In this document: positions 1-8,076 of the stretch, piece after piece
Numbering within the stretch: the first letter of the stretch is position 1
Layout: the number at the start of each line of letters is the position of its first letter
From: an uncultured Cohaesibacter sp.
Lineage (GTDB): Bacteria > Pseudomonadota > Alphaproteobacteria > Rhizobiales > Cohaesibacteraceae
Length of the DNA stretch: 64,000 nt
Assembly: GCF_963666525.1 (NCBI RefSeq)
Contig: NZ_OY762905.1
Coordinates: forward strand, 3,265,501-3,329,500
Direction: 5' to 3'
Program-made: the position numbers and the translations under genes
The notes under the pieces: model-generated
The model's database searches: none
Told to the model about the DNA's origin: nothing
Seen by the model: only the letters and a program-made list of their open reading frames with translations

Positions 1-362
1 CCCTGTCCCGTCTTGAAGCCATGATCACCATGGGGGGCTACAGCCTTCCCACCAAGACCATCCGTGAAATGATCGTCGGATCGGTGGATGTGATCATTCA
101 GGCCAGCCGCCTGCGTGACGGTTCGCGCCGTATTACCCACATCACGGAAGTAACGGGTATGGAAGGCGATGTCATCACCACGCAGGATCTGTTTGTCTAT
201 GACATCACGGGTGAAGATGCGTCCGGCAAGATCCTCGGTGTGCACCGGTCTACCGGCATTGGCCGACCAGCCTTCTGGGAACGGGCCCGCTACTACAATG
301 AAGAAACCAATCTGGCAGCGGCGCTCGATGCAGCCAATGTCGATCCGGCCACTTTTGCATAG
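1..362 (+). CDS. cpaF: CpaF/TadA pilus assembly ATPase, C-terminal fragment
   Basis: The reading frame is open from base 3 and its start lies before the window, so only about the last 120 residues are seen. The peptide begins LSRLEAM and has the GGYSLP, DGSRRITHITEV and STGIGRP runs typical of the CpaF end of the type II/IV secretion ATPase family. CpaF is the cytoplasmic hexameric ATPase that drives assembly of Tad (Flp) pili. The Walker motifs are outside the window. It ends 12 bases before tadB, which fits one tad operon. Confidence in the family is high. Confidence 0.93.
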   Translation, partial: LSRLEAMITMGGYSLPTKTIREMIVGSVDVIIQASRLRDGSRRITHITEVTGMEGDVITTQDLFVYDITGEDASGKILGVHRSTGIGRPAFWERARYYNEETNLAAALDAANVDPATFA

Positions 363-374
363 CGGGGAGCAGGT

Positions 375-1379
375 ATGGACTTCATCGGCAATGATCTGAT
401 TTTCACGATAGCCCTGTTCGTTCTGGTCGTCTTTGCCGTGCTGGGCGTTGCTTGGGGGCTTTTCTATCCGCGCCTGTCGAAGAATTTCAATCGCGACCAG
501 CGCGTTCAGGCCGTCGCGATGAGCCGGGTCCAGATAGCCGACAAGCGTCTCAAGGCTGGCAATTTGGACCGGCGCAAGGATATCGAGGCCAACCTCAAGC
601 AGATCGAGAATGCCCAGAAGAAGGGCAAGGAAAAGAAGCAGTCCCTCAAGGCGCGGCTTTCTCAGGCAGGGCTTACCATGACGCCGAAGCAATTCTGGCT
701 CTATAGCGCCGTTTCCGGGGTTGTCTTTTTTCTTGGCGGACTGGTTGGCGGTATGTCGACGCTGGTCGCCATTGGCCTCGGTCTTGTCGGCTTTCTCGGC
801 GCACCGCATTTCTGGCTGGCGCGCAAGCGCAAGAAGCGGATGGCGAAATTCATGAAGGAATTTCCCAACGCAGTTGACGTCATTGTCCGCGGCATCAAGA
901 CAGGCCTTCCTTTGGCCGATTGTCTGGTTATTGCCGCAACGGAGACCGCCGAGCCGGTGCGCAGCGAGTTCAGGCGGCTGATCGATGAGCAGGCAATGGG
1001 GTTGCCGCTCGCCAAGGTCGTGCCGCGTCTGCATCAGCGCGTGCCACTGCCGGAGACCAACTTCTTTGCCATCGTCATTGCAATCCAGACGCAGGCAGGC
1101 GGCTCCCTCTCCGAAGCTCTTGGCAACCTGTCGCGCGTGCTGCGATCGCGGGCTCAGATGAAGGAAAAGGTGGGAGCCATGTCGATGGAGGCCAAGGCCT
1201 CCGCCGCGATCATTGGTGCCATGCCGTTTGTGATCGCCTTCATGCTCTATCTGATCCAGAAATCCTTCATTCTTGTGATGTTCGAGGAGCCTCTGGGGCA
1301 ATTGATGCTGGGAGCTGCTCTGGCGTGGATGGGGATTGGTATCTTCGTCATGCGCCAGATGATCAATTTCGACGTGTAA
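375..1379 (+). CDS. tadB: TadB, inner-membrane platform protein of the Tad pilus
   Basis: A 334-residue member of the T2SSF (GspF-like) family. A hydrophobic segment lies near residues 8-30, a basic lysine-rich stretch at about 65-90, a pair of membrane segments at about 105-150, the T2SSF domain at about 170-295 (FPNAVDVIVRGIKTGLPL, GGSLSEALGNLS) and two C-terminal membrane segments. TadB with TadC forms the membrane platform on which the CpaF ATPase acts. It starts 12 bases after cpaF, with a GGGGAG ribosome-binding site just before the ATG, and is followed by tadC after 90 bases. Confidence 0.93.
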   Translation: MDFIGNDLIFTIALFVLVVFAVLGVAWGLFYPRLSKNFNRDQRVQAVAMSRVQIADKRLKAGNLDRRKDIEANLKQIENAQKKGKEKKQSLKARLSQAGLTMTPKQFWLYSAVSGVVFFLGGLVGGMSTLVAIGLGLVGFLGAPHFWLARKRKKRMAKFMKEFPNAVDVIVRGIKTGLPLADCLVIAATETAEPVRSEFRRLIDEQAMGLPLAKVVPRLHQRVPLPETNFFAIVIAIQTQAGGSLSEALGNLSRVLRSRAQMKEKVGAMSMEAKASAAIIGAMPFVIAFMLYLIQKSFILVMFEEPLGQLMLGAALAWMGIGIFVMRQMINFDV

Positions 1380-1469
1380 AGGTGGGCGGAAGGCCCCGGC
1401 AGATTCTGGCAGGCATAGGCTGGGAGCGGTTCTGCCGGACAGTGCAACAACAGGCGCTAGGGAAAGCAA

Positions 1470-2435
1470 ATGGCAGGTTTTGAGCTACAGGACATGTTTG
1501 CGCTGGTAACGGCCATTGCTGTCATCGCCTCGATTCTGGCCGTGGCCATGCCTTTCCTCGAGAAGGATCGTCTTGGCGATCGCATGAAGGAAGTCGCCAG
1601 CGAACGGGAACGCATCCGCAAGCGTGAACGCGCCATTCTGAATCAGGGCAAGGACGGTGGCCGCATCTCTCTGCGTCAGGAACCCAAGGAGCTGGTTATC
1701 AATATTGTTGACCGCTTCAAGATGCGCGACGCCTTCACCGACAAGGAAACCCGTATCAAGCTCAAGCAGGCGGGGTTTCGACTTGAAAAGCACTTGATGA
1801 CCTACACCTTTGCCCGCATCGTCGGACCCATGGTGGGGCTCGCGGTGTCGCTTTTCTACGTCTTTGTCGTGGTCAAGCCGGATTATCCGGCCATGGTCAA
1901 CCTTTTCATCTGTGTCCTGTTTGCCTACGCCTGCTATTACGCTCCGTTGCTCTATCTGAAGAACCTGCGCTCGAAACGGCAGGGCTCGATCATCAAGGCC
2001 TGGCCGGATGCGCTCGACCTTTTGCTGATCTGCGTGGAATCGGGCATGACGGCAGAAACCGGCTTTCAAAAGGTGGCCGCAGAAATCGGCTCCGCCAGTG
2101 TCGAACTGGCCGAGGAACTGACGATCCTGACCGCCGAGCTGTCCTATCTTCAGGACCGGCGCATGGCCTACGAGAACATTTCCGAGCGAACCGGCATCGA
2201 AGGGGTGCGTGGTGTGATGACCTCGCTCATTCAGGCGGAGCGCTATGGCACGCCGCTGGGTGATGCCATCCGCATCATGGCCGAGGAAAACCGGGCAGCC
2301 CGCCTGACGGCGGCCGAGAAGAAGGCCGCCGCCCTGCCGCCAAAACTGACCGTGCCGATGATTCTCTTCTTCCTGCCCGCGATCTTCGTGATCGTGCTTG
2401 GCCCGATTGCCGTGCAGTATTTCTCTTCACATTGA
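1470..2435 (+). CDS. tadC: TadC, second inner-membrane platform protein of the Tad pilus
   Basis: A 321-residue T2SSF family protein paralogous to TadB. Membrane segments lie near residues 10-30, 110-135, 140-160 and 290-320. The T2SSF domain includes WPDALDLLLICVESGMTAE and the conserved AERYGTPLGDAIRIMAEE stretch. Together with TadB it forms the platform for Flp pilus assembly. A GGGAAAG ribosome-binding site precedes the ATG. It is the last gene of this tad operon in the plus direction, with a bidirectional terminator 130 bases downstream. Confidence 0.93.
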   Translation: MAGFELQDMFALVTAIAVIASILAVAMPFLEKDRLGDRMKEVASERERIRKRERAILNQGKDGGRISLRQEPKELVINIVDRFKMRDAFTDKETRIKLKQAGFRLEKHLMTYTFARIVGPMVGLAVSLFYVFVVVKPDYPAMVNLFICVLFAYACYYAPLLYLKNLRSKRQGSIIKAWPDALDLLLICVESGMTAETGFQKVAAEIGSASVELAEELTILTAELSYLQDRRMAYENISERTGIEGVRGVMTSLIQAERYGTPLGDAIRIMAEENRAARLTAAEKKAAALPPKLTVPMILFFLPAIFVIVLGPIAVQYFSSH

Positions 2436-2566
2436 CCAACGATCCTTGTTGGCGCGGAAGCTTCCCCGGCCGATTCCGCGGCGGGGCTTCGTGGCACGAT
2501 ATGGGGAGCCAGTCAGACCATGGATCGGGTCGTGCGTTGGACGTTTGTCCCCGAGAGGGCACAAAG

Positions 2567-2590
2567 AAAAAGGGCCGCAGAGGCCCTTTT
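2567..2590. terminator. bidirectional intrinsic terminator between tadC and the tadD-like gene
   Basis: Stem AAAAGGGCC / GGCCCTTTT with loop GCAGA, flanked by an A-run on one side and a T-run on the other, so it can act in both directions. It sits between the convergent ends of tadC (plus) and the TPR lipoprotein gene (minus). Confidence 0.8.
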
Positions 2591-2646
2591 CGTCTGTCTG
2601 GTCATGTTCTGAGAGAGGATCGGTGAGGATCCTGCAAGAGGGGAGG

Positions 2647-3441
2647 TCAGCCCTGCTTCTTGATCTTGTCCCAGTTGCCGCGCTCGCTTAGCATTTCCTT
2701 GAGATAGGCCATGTTCTGGGCGGCCTGCTGTGGTGAGAGCTCGTTCTGGGCAATGGATTCGGCTTCCTGGAACTTGCCTTGCAGGCCGAGCGCCAGTGCC
2801 AGATTCTGCCGTACGCGGCTGTCGGCCTTCGGGTTCTTGGCTGCTTGCCGCAGATAGCCTTCAGCCGAGGCAAGATCACCTTCCAGCAGATAGGAAAGAC
2901 CATAGTTGCTCAGAACGCTCGGTTCATCGGGCGCCTGCAACAACGCCTTGTCATAATGGCTGCGTGCGGTCTGGAAGTCGCCAACCTGATCGTAGATCGC
3001 GCCCATCGCCGAATCCAGCCGCCAGTCCGGAGAAGTTGGCGTCTGGGCCGTGTGCAGAACCTGCAGCGCCTGCTGGAAACGGCCAACGGTTGCCAGTGCC
3101 TTGCCATAGGCGGCCAGAACGACCCGGTCCGTTGGGTGCTGAGCGGCAAGCTGTTCAAGCACTGCCAGCGCCTGTTCATGGCGACCGAGCAGCCTCAGAG
3201 ACTGGCCGTAGTTGAGGGCGGTCTTCACGTCCTTGCTGTCGCTGTTGTAGCGCTTGCCCCAATAGGTGACGGATTCCTGCAGTGCCTCTTCAGTCGCATA
3301 GCTGGCGCCCTGATGGCTCGATGAGGAAACGCTCTTCTTGTTCGACGAGCAACCGGCGAGAGCAACCGCCAGCGCAATGGATCCGGCGAGCATGAACTTG
3401 CGCATGGACGGCGTGGGCTTGGTATTCAAATGAGCGTTCAT
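2647..3441 (-). CDS. tadD: TPR lipoprotein, TadD-like
   Basis: A 264-residue protein with a lipoprotein signal: a basic start, a hydrophobic run and the lipobox LAGC, with the lipidated Cys near residue 31. The mature part holds about four TPR repeats (for example LNYGQSLRLLGRHEQALAVLEQL and SNYGLSYLLEGDLASAEGYL). TadD-type lipoproteins help assemble or localise the Tad secretin, and its place beside tadB/tadC supports that role, although it is on the opposite strand. The ATG at 3441 has an AGAGG site 8 bases upstream; an internal ATG at 3405 would give a more standard signal peptide. Another TPR lipoprotein role is possible. Confidence 0.8.
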   Translation of the reverse strand: MNAHLNTKPTPSMRKFMLAGSIALAVALAGCSSNKKSVSSSSHQGASYATEEALQESVTYWGKRYNSDSKDVKTALNYGQSLRLLGRHEQALAVLEQLAAQHPTDRVVLAAYGKALATVGRFQQALQVLHTAQTPTSPDWRLDSAMGAIYDQVGDFQTARSHYDKALLQAPDEPSVLSNYGLSYLLEGDLASAEGYLRQAAKNPKADSRVRQNLALALGLQGKFQEAESIAQNELSPQQAAQNMAYLKEMLSERGNWDKIKKQG

Positions 3442-3746
3442 CTATCAAACCTCTGAAATCGGCAAGGCAAATGGCGGTCTGCAAACCCCGGAGCGGGCAC
3501 AGGATTCCTTTGTTCCAGAAATAATCTATTAACCCTAATGCTTGGTTAATTAGTGCAATTTGCAAGCGGATGCCGGGATGAAACTGCTGATTGGCTCCTT
3601 CGCCGGCTCGCGTCAGTCGTGCGAGGAAAGCGCAAGTCGGGCGATTGCGCTTTTGCCCGGATCCATTAGGATTCCAGCTGGATGGCGGATTGATTCTTGG
3701 AGTTCGAGGCCCCATCTTGGCAATATGCAAAGAAAAACGAGAAAGA
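3442..3746. other. intergenic region between divergent tadD-like and aminopeptidase genes
   Basis: About 305 bases that must hold both divergent promoters. There is an AT-rich run near 3520-3560 (taatctattaaccctaatgc). No RNA gene, repeat or clear operator was seen. A frame in phase with the aminopeptidase extends back to 3591, but that stretch does not resemble the family. Confidence 0.5.
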
Positions 3747-5147
3747 ATGACAATGCCGAAAAATGGTGATTCCAGCCCAATTTATTTTATAAACAGTGAT
3801 GCCGAGACCCTGGTTCCCAACGCGCTTTCCGCGCTGGCAACACAATGGGTCGAGACAACAGGCTTTGCCGCCAAGGAAGGCGAGGTCTGCCTCGTTCCGG
3901 CGCTTGACGGTCAGTGTGATGCCGTTCTTTTTGGCCTTGGCAAGAAAAGCAGCAAAACCGCGTCTCCGCTGCTGCCTGGTCTGTTGCCGGTGAAATTGCC
4001 CGCCGGGCGCTATCATTTTGCCAACCCCGAAGCGCTCGGCGATGATCCGCAAGCGCTGTTTCTGGCAACCCTCGCCTGGCATCTGGGCAGCTACCGTTTC
4101 GATCGTTACAAGGAAAATGCCAAGCTGCTGCCGGAGCTTGACTGGCCAGTTGGCGTTGATCGCGAAGATGTTCTGCGGCAGGTCAAGGGCTCCAATCTGG
4201 CGCGTGACCTCATCAACATCCCGTCGAATGACATGGGCCCGGACGAACTGGAAGCGGTGACCCGTGGTCTGGTCGATACCCATGGTGCCCGTCTGGAAGT
4301 GACCACCGGAGACGAGCTGCTCGAGAAGAATTTCCCGATGATCCACGCTGTTGGCCGCGCTTCGCCGCGTGCACCACGCCTGCTCGACTTCATCTGGGGC
4401 AGGGAAAGCGATCCCAAGGTGACACTGGTGGGCAAGGGCGTCTGCTTCGATACCGGCGGTCTCAACCTCAAGCCAGGCAGTTCGATGGCGCTGATGAAAA
4501 AGGACATGGGGGGTGCCGCCAACGTGCTCGGACTTGCCTCCATGATCATGTCGGCCAATCTGCCCGTGCGTCTGCGTGTGCTTATTCCGGCGGTCGAGAA
4601 TTCGGTGTCCGGCAGTGCCTTCCGCCCCGGTGACGTGCTCCAGAGCCACAAGGGCCTGACGGTGGAGATCGGCAACACCGATGCCGAAGGGCGTCTCATT
4701 CTCGCCGATGCACTGTCGCTTGCCGACGAGGAAGAGCCGGAACTGCTGATCGACATGGCAACGCTCACGGGTGCTGCCCGCGTGGCCCTTGGTCCGGATC
4801 TGCCGCCTTTCTACAGTGATGACCATGAGTTGGTCCATGCACTTGCCAGCGAAAGCACGCGGCAGTGGGATCCGCTCTGGAACATGCCGCTGTGGGACGC
4901 CTATGATGCCAAGCTGTCCTCCGACATTGCCGATGTGAACCACATCACCACGGATGGCTTTGCTGGCTCCATCACGGCAGCGCTGTTCCTGCGGCGCTTT
5001 GTTTCCAAGGCCGGAAGCTGGGCTCATTTCGATATCTTCGGCTGGGCTCCCGCCGCTCAGGCGGCTCGTCCCAAGGGCGGTGAAGCGCAGGGCATTCGCG
5101 CTCTCTACACCCTGATCCGCAACCGTTATGATATTGGATGGTCCTGA
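3747..5147 (+). CDS. M17 leucyl aminopeptidase family protein
   Basis: A 466-residue metallo-aminopeptidase that removes N-terminal residues from peptides in the cytoplasm. The signature NTDAEGRL lies at about residues 310-317. Metal and catalytic residues are visible as K230 and D235 (VGKGVCFDTGG), D253 (MKKDMGG), D312 and E314. The start at 3747 (or 3753) follows a GAGAAAG site and removes a 52-residue non-conserved extension. It is shorter than classical PepA (about 500), as in the second M17 enzyme common in alphaproteobacteria, so I do not assign pepA. A MarR regulator and an NlpC/P60 peptidase follow on the same strand. Confidence 0.9.
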   Translation: MTMPKNGDSSPIYFINSDAETLVPNALSALATQWVETTGFAAKEGEVCLVPALDGQCDAVLFGLGKKSSKTASPLLPGLLPVKLPAGRYHFANPEALGDDPQALFLATLAWHLGSYRFDRYKENAKLLPELDWPVGVDREDVLRQVKGSNLARDLINIPSNDMGPDELEAVTRGLVDTHGARLEVTTGDELLEKNFPMIHAVGRASPRAPRLLDFIWGRESDPKVTLVGKGVCFDTGGLNLKPGSSMALMKKDMGGAANVLGLASMIMSANLPVRLRVLIPAVENSVSGSAFRPGDVLQSHKGLTVEIGNTDAEGRLILADALSLADEEEPELLIDMATLTGAARVALGPDLPPFYSDDHELVHALASESTRQWDPLWNMPLWDAYDAKLSSDIADVNHITTDGFAGSITAALFLRRFVSKAGSWAHFDIFGWAPAAQAARPKGGEAQGIRALYTLIRNRYDIGWS

Positions 5148-5164
5148 TATAAGGGACTATGCAC

Positions 5165-5218
5165 GTCGGGTTTCCGCGGGGAATGGTGTCGCCGCACCAC
5201 CCCCGCTGCAGGCCCGAC
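5165..5218 (+). other. long nested stem-loop between aminopeptidase and marR
   Basis: Three stems nest: GTCGGG (5165-5170) with CCCGAC (5213-5218), GCGGGG (5176-5181) with CCCCGC (5201-5206), and TGGTG (5184-5188) with CACCA (5195-5199). No T-run follows, so it is not a simple terminator. A second hairpin CCCCG/CGGGG lies at about 5273-5298. It could be 3' UTR structure of the aminopeptidase mRNA or leader structure of marR. Confidence 0.45.
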
Positions 5219-5333
5219 TTGCCTCGATTGCATGAATCTGCATTAATCGGTACGGAGCCATACGAGAGAGCCCCGGATTGTTTGTGGGATTCGGGGTGGG
5301 GATTGGCCAGGCTCCCGGAGATGATGCTTTTTC

Positions 5334-5684
5334 ATGACTATGGATATTTGCGCTGGCCAGGCGCTGCAATTATGGCACAACGTGACCCATGATCTGGTGC
5401 TGGAAGAGGAAAGCGATCTCTCCGCAAGACAGATGATGGTGCTTCTCACCGTTTATATGGAGACACCCCCCCATACAGTGCGCGGCCTTGCTGCCAAGCT
5501 CGGCGTTACCAAGCCCGCCATCACCCGCGCGCTGGATACAATGGGTCGAGCCGGTTTGCTGACCCGCCGCCGTGACGACAAGGACAAGCGCAATGTCGTC
5601 ATTCTGCGGACGGTCAAGGGCGCGCTCTATGTCGAAAAGCTTGGTTACAAGATCGTCGATCAATCCCGCCTTATTGCGGGCTGA
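5334..5684 (+). CDS. MarR-family winged-helix transcriptional regulator
   Basis: A short (116 residue) MarR-type protein. The winged helix is clear: VRGLAAKLGVTKPAITRALDTMGRAGLLTRRRDDKDKRNVV at about residues 47-88, with the DxRD-like wing. The dimerisation helices at both ends are short. The ligand is unknown. It lies between the M17 aminopeptidase and the NlpC/P60 gene, all on the plus strand, and may regulate one of them; that is inference. A GGAG site lies about 12 bases before the ATG. Confidence 0.85.
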   Translation: MTMDICAGQALQLWHNVTHDLVLEEESDLSARQMMVLLTVYMETPPHTVRGLAAKLGVTKPAITRALDTMGRAGLLTRRRDDKDKRNVVILRTVKGALYVEKLGYKIVDQSRLIAG

Positions 5685-5813
5685 AGGCTCAGGGGATATA
5701 GCTTGACGCACCGGTTGGGAGCAGCTTGCCTGCCCACGATTTCGTGCGGCCGTCACTTCGGCTTTCCACGTCTCCCTCAGCCAGCCAACAGACAATGACT
5801 ACAGGAACAGCTG

Positions 5814-6728
5814 ATGCTCAATCCCTCTCTCAACGCCTTTCGTCCCGACCTTGCAGACAAGCGCCTGATCGGGCAGGTCGAGGCTGAACGCTTCGTCGAT
5901 CCGCTCATCAAGCGGGTGCAGGTACCCATCGCACCTCTGAAGTTTGGTGCCGACGGGCGCAGCGGGCTGGATACACAGGCGATGCTGGGCGAGGTGGTCA
6001 AGGTCTTCGAGGAGGGGGGCAACGGCTGGAGCTGGGTGCAGCTCGATGGAGATGGCTATGTCGGCTACATGCCTTCCAACGCGCTCGGGCCGTTCGGCGG
6101 CCCACTCAATGACGAATTCGTCGTCGGGGCACCGACCCACCGGGTCAGCGCCGTGCGCACCTTCGTCTATCCCGGCCCGGACCTCAAATTTCCCGCCGCT
6201 GTGTTCCTGTCACTTGGCGCAGGGCTTATTCTGGGTGAAGAGCGGGAAGTCCGCGGCACCCGCTATCGCAAGCTGCTCAATATGCCGACGCCCAACGGCG
6301 AGGCGGGGTGGGTCGTTGCCCAGCATGTGCGGGACATTGACGACAAGGTGGATGATTTTGTCACCGTCGCCGAAAGCCTTGTCGGCACGCCCTATCTGTG
6401 GGGTGGCAAGAGCTCCCTTGGCATCGATTGCTCGGGCCTTGTGCAGCTCGCCTGCGAAATGGCAGGAATCCCTATGCTGCGTGATGCATCGATGCAGGAA
6501 AAGGAAGCAGGGGTTGCGCTCGACTTGTCAGCCGGACTTCCCCCGCTCGAACGCGGTGATCTGGTCTTCTGGCCGGGTCATGTGGGCATCATGACCGATG
6601 CCGAAACCCTGCTTCATGCCAATGGCTATCACATGGCGGTGGCCAGGGAGCCGCTCGCCGGGGCCATAGAGCGCATCGCGCAGAATGAGTATGGCGCACT
6701 CAGGGCAATCCGGCGTCTGGTGGGGTAG
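5814..6728 (+). CDS. NlpC/P60 family cell-wall peptidase with N-terminal SH3-like domains
   Basis: 304 residues. The N-terminal 170 residues look like two bacterial SH3-type modules (around NGWSWVQLDGDGYVGYMP and the repeat ending GEAGWVVAQHV). The C-terminal NlpC/P60 domain has LVGTPYLWGGKSSLGIDCSG with catalytic Cys206, His256 in GHVGIM and a third polar residue at His268. Such enzymes cleave gamma-D-glutamyl-diamino acid bonds in peptidoglycan stem peptides. No signal peptide is obvious, which suggests a cytoplasmic muropeptide-recycling role, consistent with the neighbouring aminopeptidase. Confidence 0.9.
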   Translation: MLNPSLNAFRPDLADKRLIGQVEAERFVDPLIKRVQVPIAPLKFGADGRSGLDTQAMLGEVVKVFEEGGNGWSWVQLDGDGYVGYMPSNALGPFGGPLNDEFVVGAPTHRVSAVRTFVYPGPDLKFPAAVFLSLGAGLILGEEREVRGTRYRKLLNMPTPNGEAGWVVAQHVRDIDDKVDDFVTVAESLVGTPYLWGGKSSLGIDCSGLVQLACEMAGIPMLRDASMQEKEAGVALDLSAGLPPLERGDLVFWPGHVGIMTDAETLLHANGYHMAVAREPLAGAIERIAQNEYGALRAIRRLVG

Positions 6729-6731
6729 GGC

Positions 6732-7673
6732 TTAATAGCCCACACCCCGATCGACGATGCCGACCATTGGCTCGCCCGCTTCATTGCGCAGGATCTGCTC
6801 GACGATGCCCTTGGTTGTCGCATAAGGAGCGCTGACGGCGGCGATATGCGGTGTGATGATGACGTTTGGCAGATCCCACAGGGGGCTGTCTTCGGGCAGT
6901 GGTTCCTGTTCGAAGACATCGAGCGATGCTCCGGCGAGAATACCTTCCCGGATGGCGGTCACGATGTCGGCTTCAACCTGAAGCTTGCCACGGCCGGCGT
7001 TGATGATCACCGGCCCGCCCAGCGGACCATCCTTGGCGAGCTTCTTGAACAGGTCGAGATTGAGAATGCCCTCGGTCTGCGGCGTGTGCGGCAGCAGCGA
7101 GACAAGAATGTCTGTCTTTGCCAGCATCTCATCAAGGCCTTCGGCGCCGTGATAGGTGGCAAGGCCTTCGACCTGCTTGGACGAGCGGCCCCAGCCGGAA
7201 ACCCGGTAACCGAGACTTTGCAGTTTGCGGGCAGCGGCAAGGCCGAGCACGCCGATGCCGAGCATGCCGACCCGGAAGTCTTCCGCCGCGGCATCGGGCC
7301 TCTGGTTCCAGTCCCTGTTGGCCTGAAGACCGAGGCTGCGCAGGCTGTGGCGGTGATGCATCAACACATTCAGCACCACATATTCGCACATGCGGGCCGT
7401 CAGATCGTCACCAATGACGCGCACGATCGGCACATTCGGCAGGTTCGGTTCCTGGGTCAGAAATTCAACACCGGCACCAAGTGAGAAGATCGCCTTCAGA
7501 TTGGGCAGGTCCTTGAGGAAGGCTGTGTCCCCCTTCCACGCAAGGGCATAATCGATCTCACTGAGATCGCCCAGATCATCGGACAGCCGAACCTCGGCAT
7601 CCGGCAAAAGCTTGTTGAGATTCTCGGTCCAGGCAGGAATATCCCAGCCCTTTGCGGTCAGTGCAATTTTCAT
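6732..7673 (-). CDS. ghrA: D-2-hydroxyacid dehydrogenase, glyoxylate/hydroxypyruvate reductase A type
   Basis: 313 residues. The NAD(P)-binding motif GIGVLG lies at 139-144, with catalytic Arg228 in INAGRGK, Glu near 255-257 in DVFEQEPLP and His276 in ITPHIAA. The subfamily resembles GhrA, which reduces glyoxylate and hydroxypyruvate with NADPH; the substrate here is inferred. The start at 7673 (MKIALTAKGW) follows an AAAGGA site with 9-base spacing; the frame upstream of it is not conserved. It converges on the NlpC/P60 gene with only 3 bases between the stops. Confidence 0.88.
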   Translation of the reverse strand: MKIALTAKGWDIPAWTENLNKLLPDAEVRLSDDLGDLSEIDYALAWKGDTAFLKDLPNLKAIFSLGAGVEFLTQEPNLPNVPIVRVIGDDLTARMCEYVVLNVLMHHRHSLRSLGLQANRDWNQRPDAAAEDFRVGMLGIGVLGLAAARKLQSLGYRVSGWGRSSKQVEGLATYHGAEGLDEMLAKTDILVSLLPHTPQTEGILNLDLFKKLAKDGPLGGPVIINAGRGKLQVEADIVTAIREGILAGASLDVFEQEPLPEDSPLWDLPNVIITPHIAAVSAPYATTKGIVEQILRNEAGEPMVGIVDRGVGY

Positions 7674-7790
7674 GAAGTCGTGTCCTTTGGGAGGCGATGG
7701 TTGTTTTGGCCGGAACAATAAAGAGGGTTGGAACCGAATGGCAAGTCAAAGCGACCAATAGGAAAGCGCTGTTCACAAAAGGAGCCAATC

Positions 7791-8036
7791 ATGACACGCA
7801 AGACTTGCAGCTTTCTTCTGGTTTTACTTATGGCAAGCCCCGTTTCTGCACGCGGTTTGATGCCCGCAAGCGACGCGTCTGCGGATTTGAAGCGCTGCCA
7901 GCAGATCCGCGAAGAAGCGATCAAATACGGCAATCCCCATTTGATGAGAGAGTACAACAAATGCATGAGCCGCATCCTGCGCGGACAGCCAGCCTTCCCG
8001 ACTGGGCCTGTACGTCTGCCGAGCGATGACAATTAA
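7791..8036 (+). CDS. small secreted protein of unknown function
   Basis: 81 residues with a clear signal peptide (MTRKTCSFLLVLLMASPVSA, cleavage before RG). The mature protein is about 60 residues, helical and charged, with two cysteines about 22 residues apart (LKRCQQ and NKCMSR) that could form one disulfide. The start is well supported by GGAG at 7781-7784, 6 bases before the ATG. It is divergent from the ghrA-like gene and convergent with yejF. I do not recognise the family. Confidence 0.7.
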   Translation: MTRKTCSFLLVLLMASPVSARGLMPASDASADLKRCQQIREEAIKYGNPHLMREYNKCMSRILRGQPAFPTGPVRLPSDDN

Positions 8037-8076
8037 CCGGAGCATCAAGGCTGGGGAGAGCGCAAACGGCGCCTCC

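Noticed and set aside
3666-5027. Long antisense open frame (453 codons) over the aminopeptidase gene
   Set aside because: It is a shadow of the high third-position GC of the real gene; its translation is Gln/His/Arg-rich with no domain, and the sense frame has all M17 motifs.
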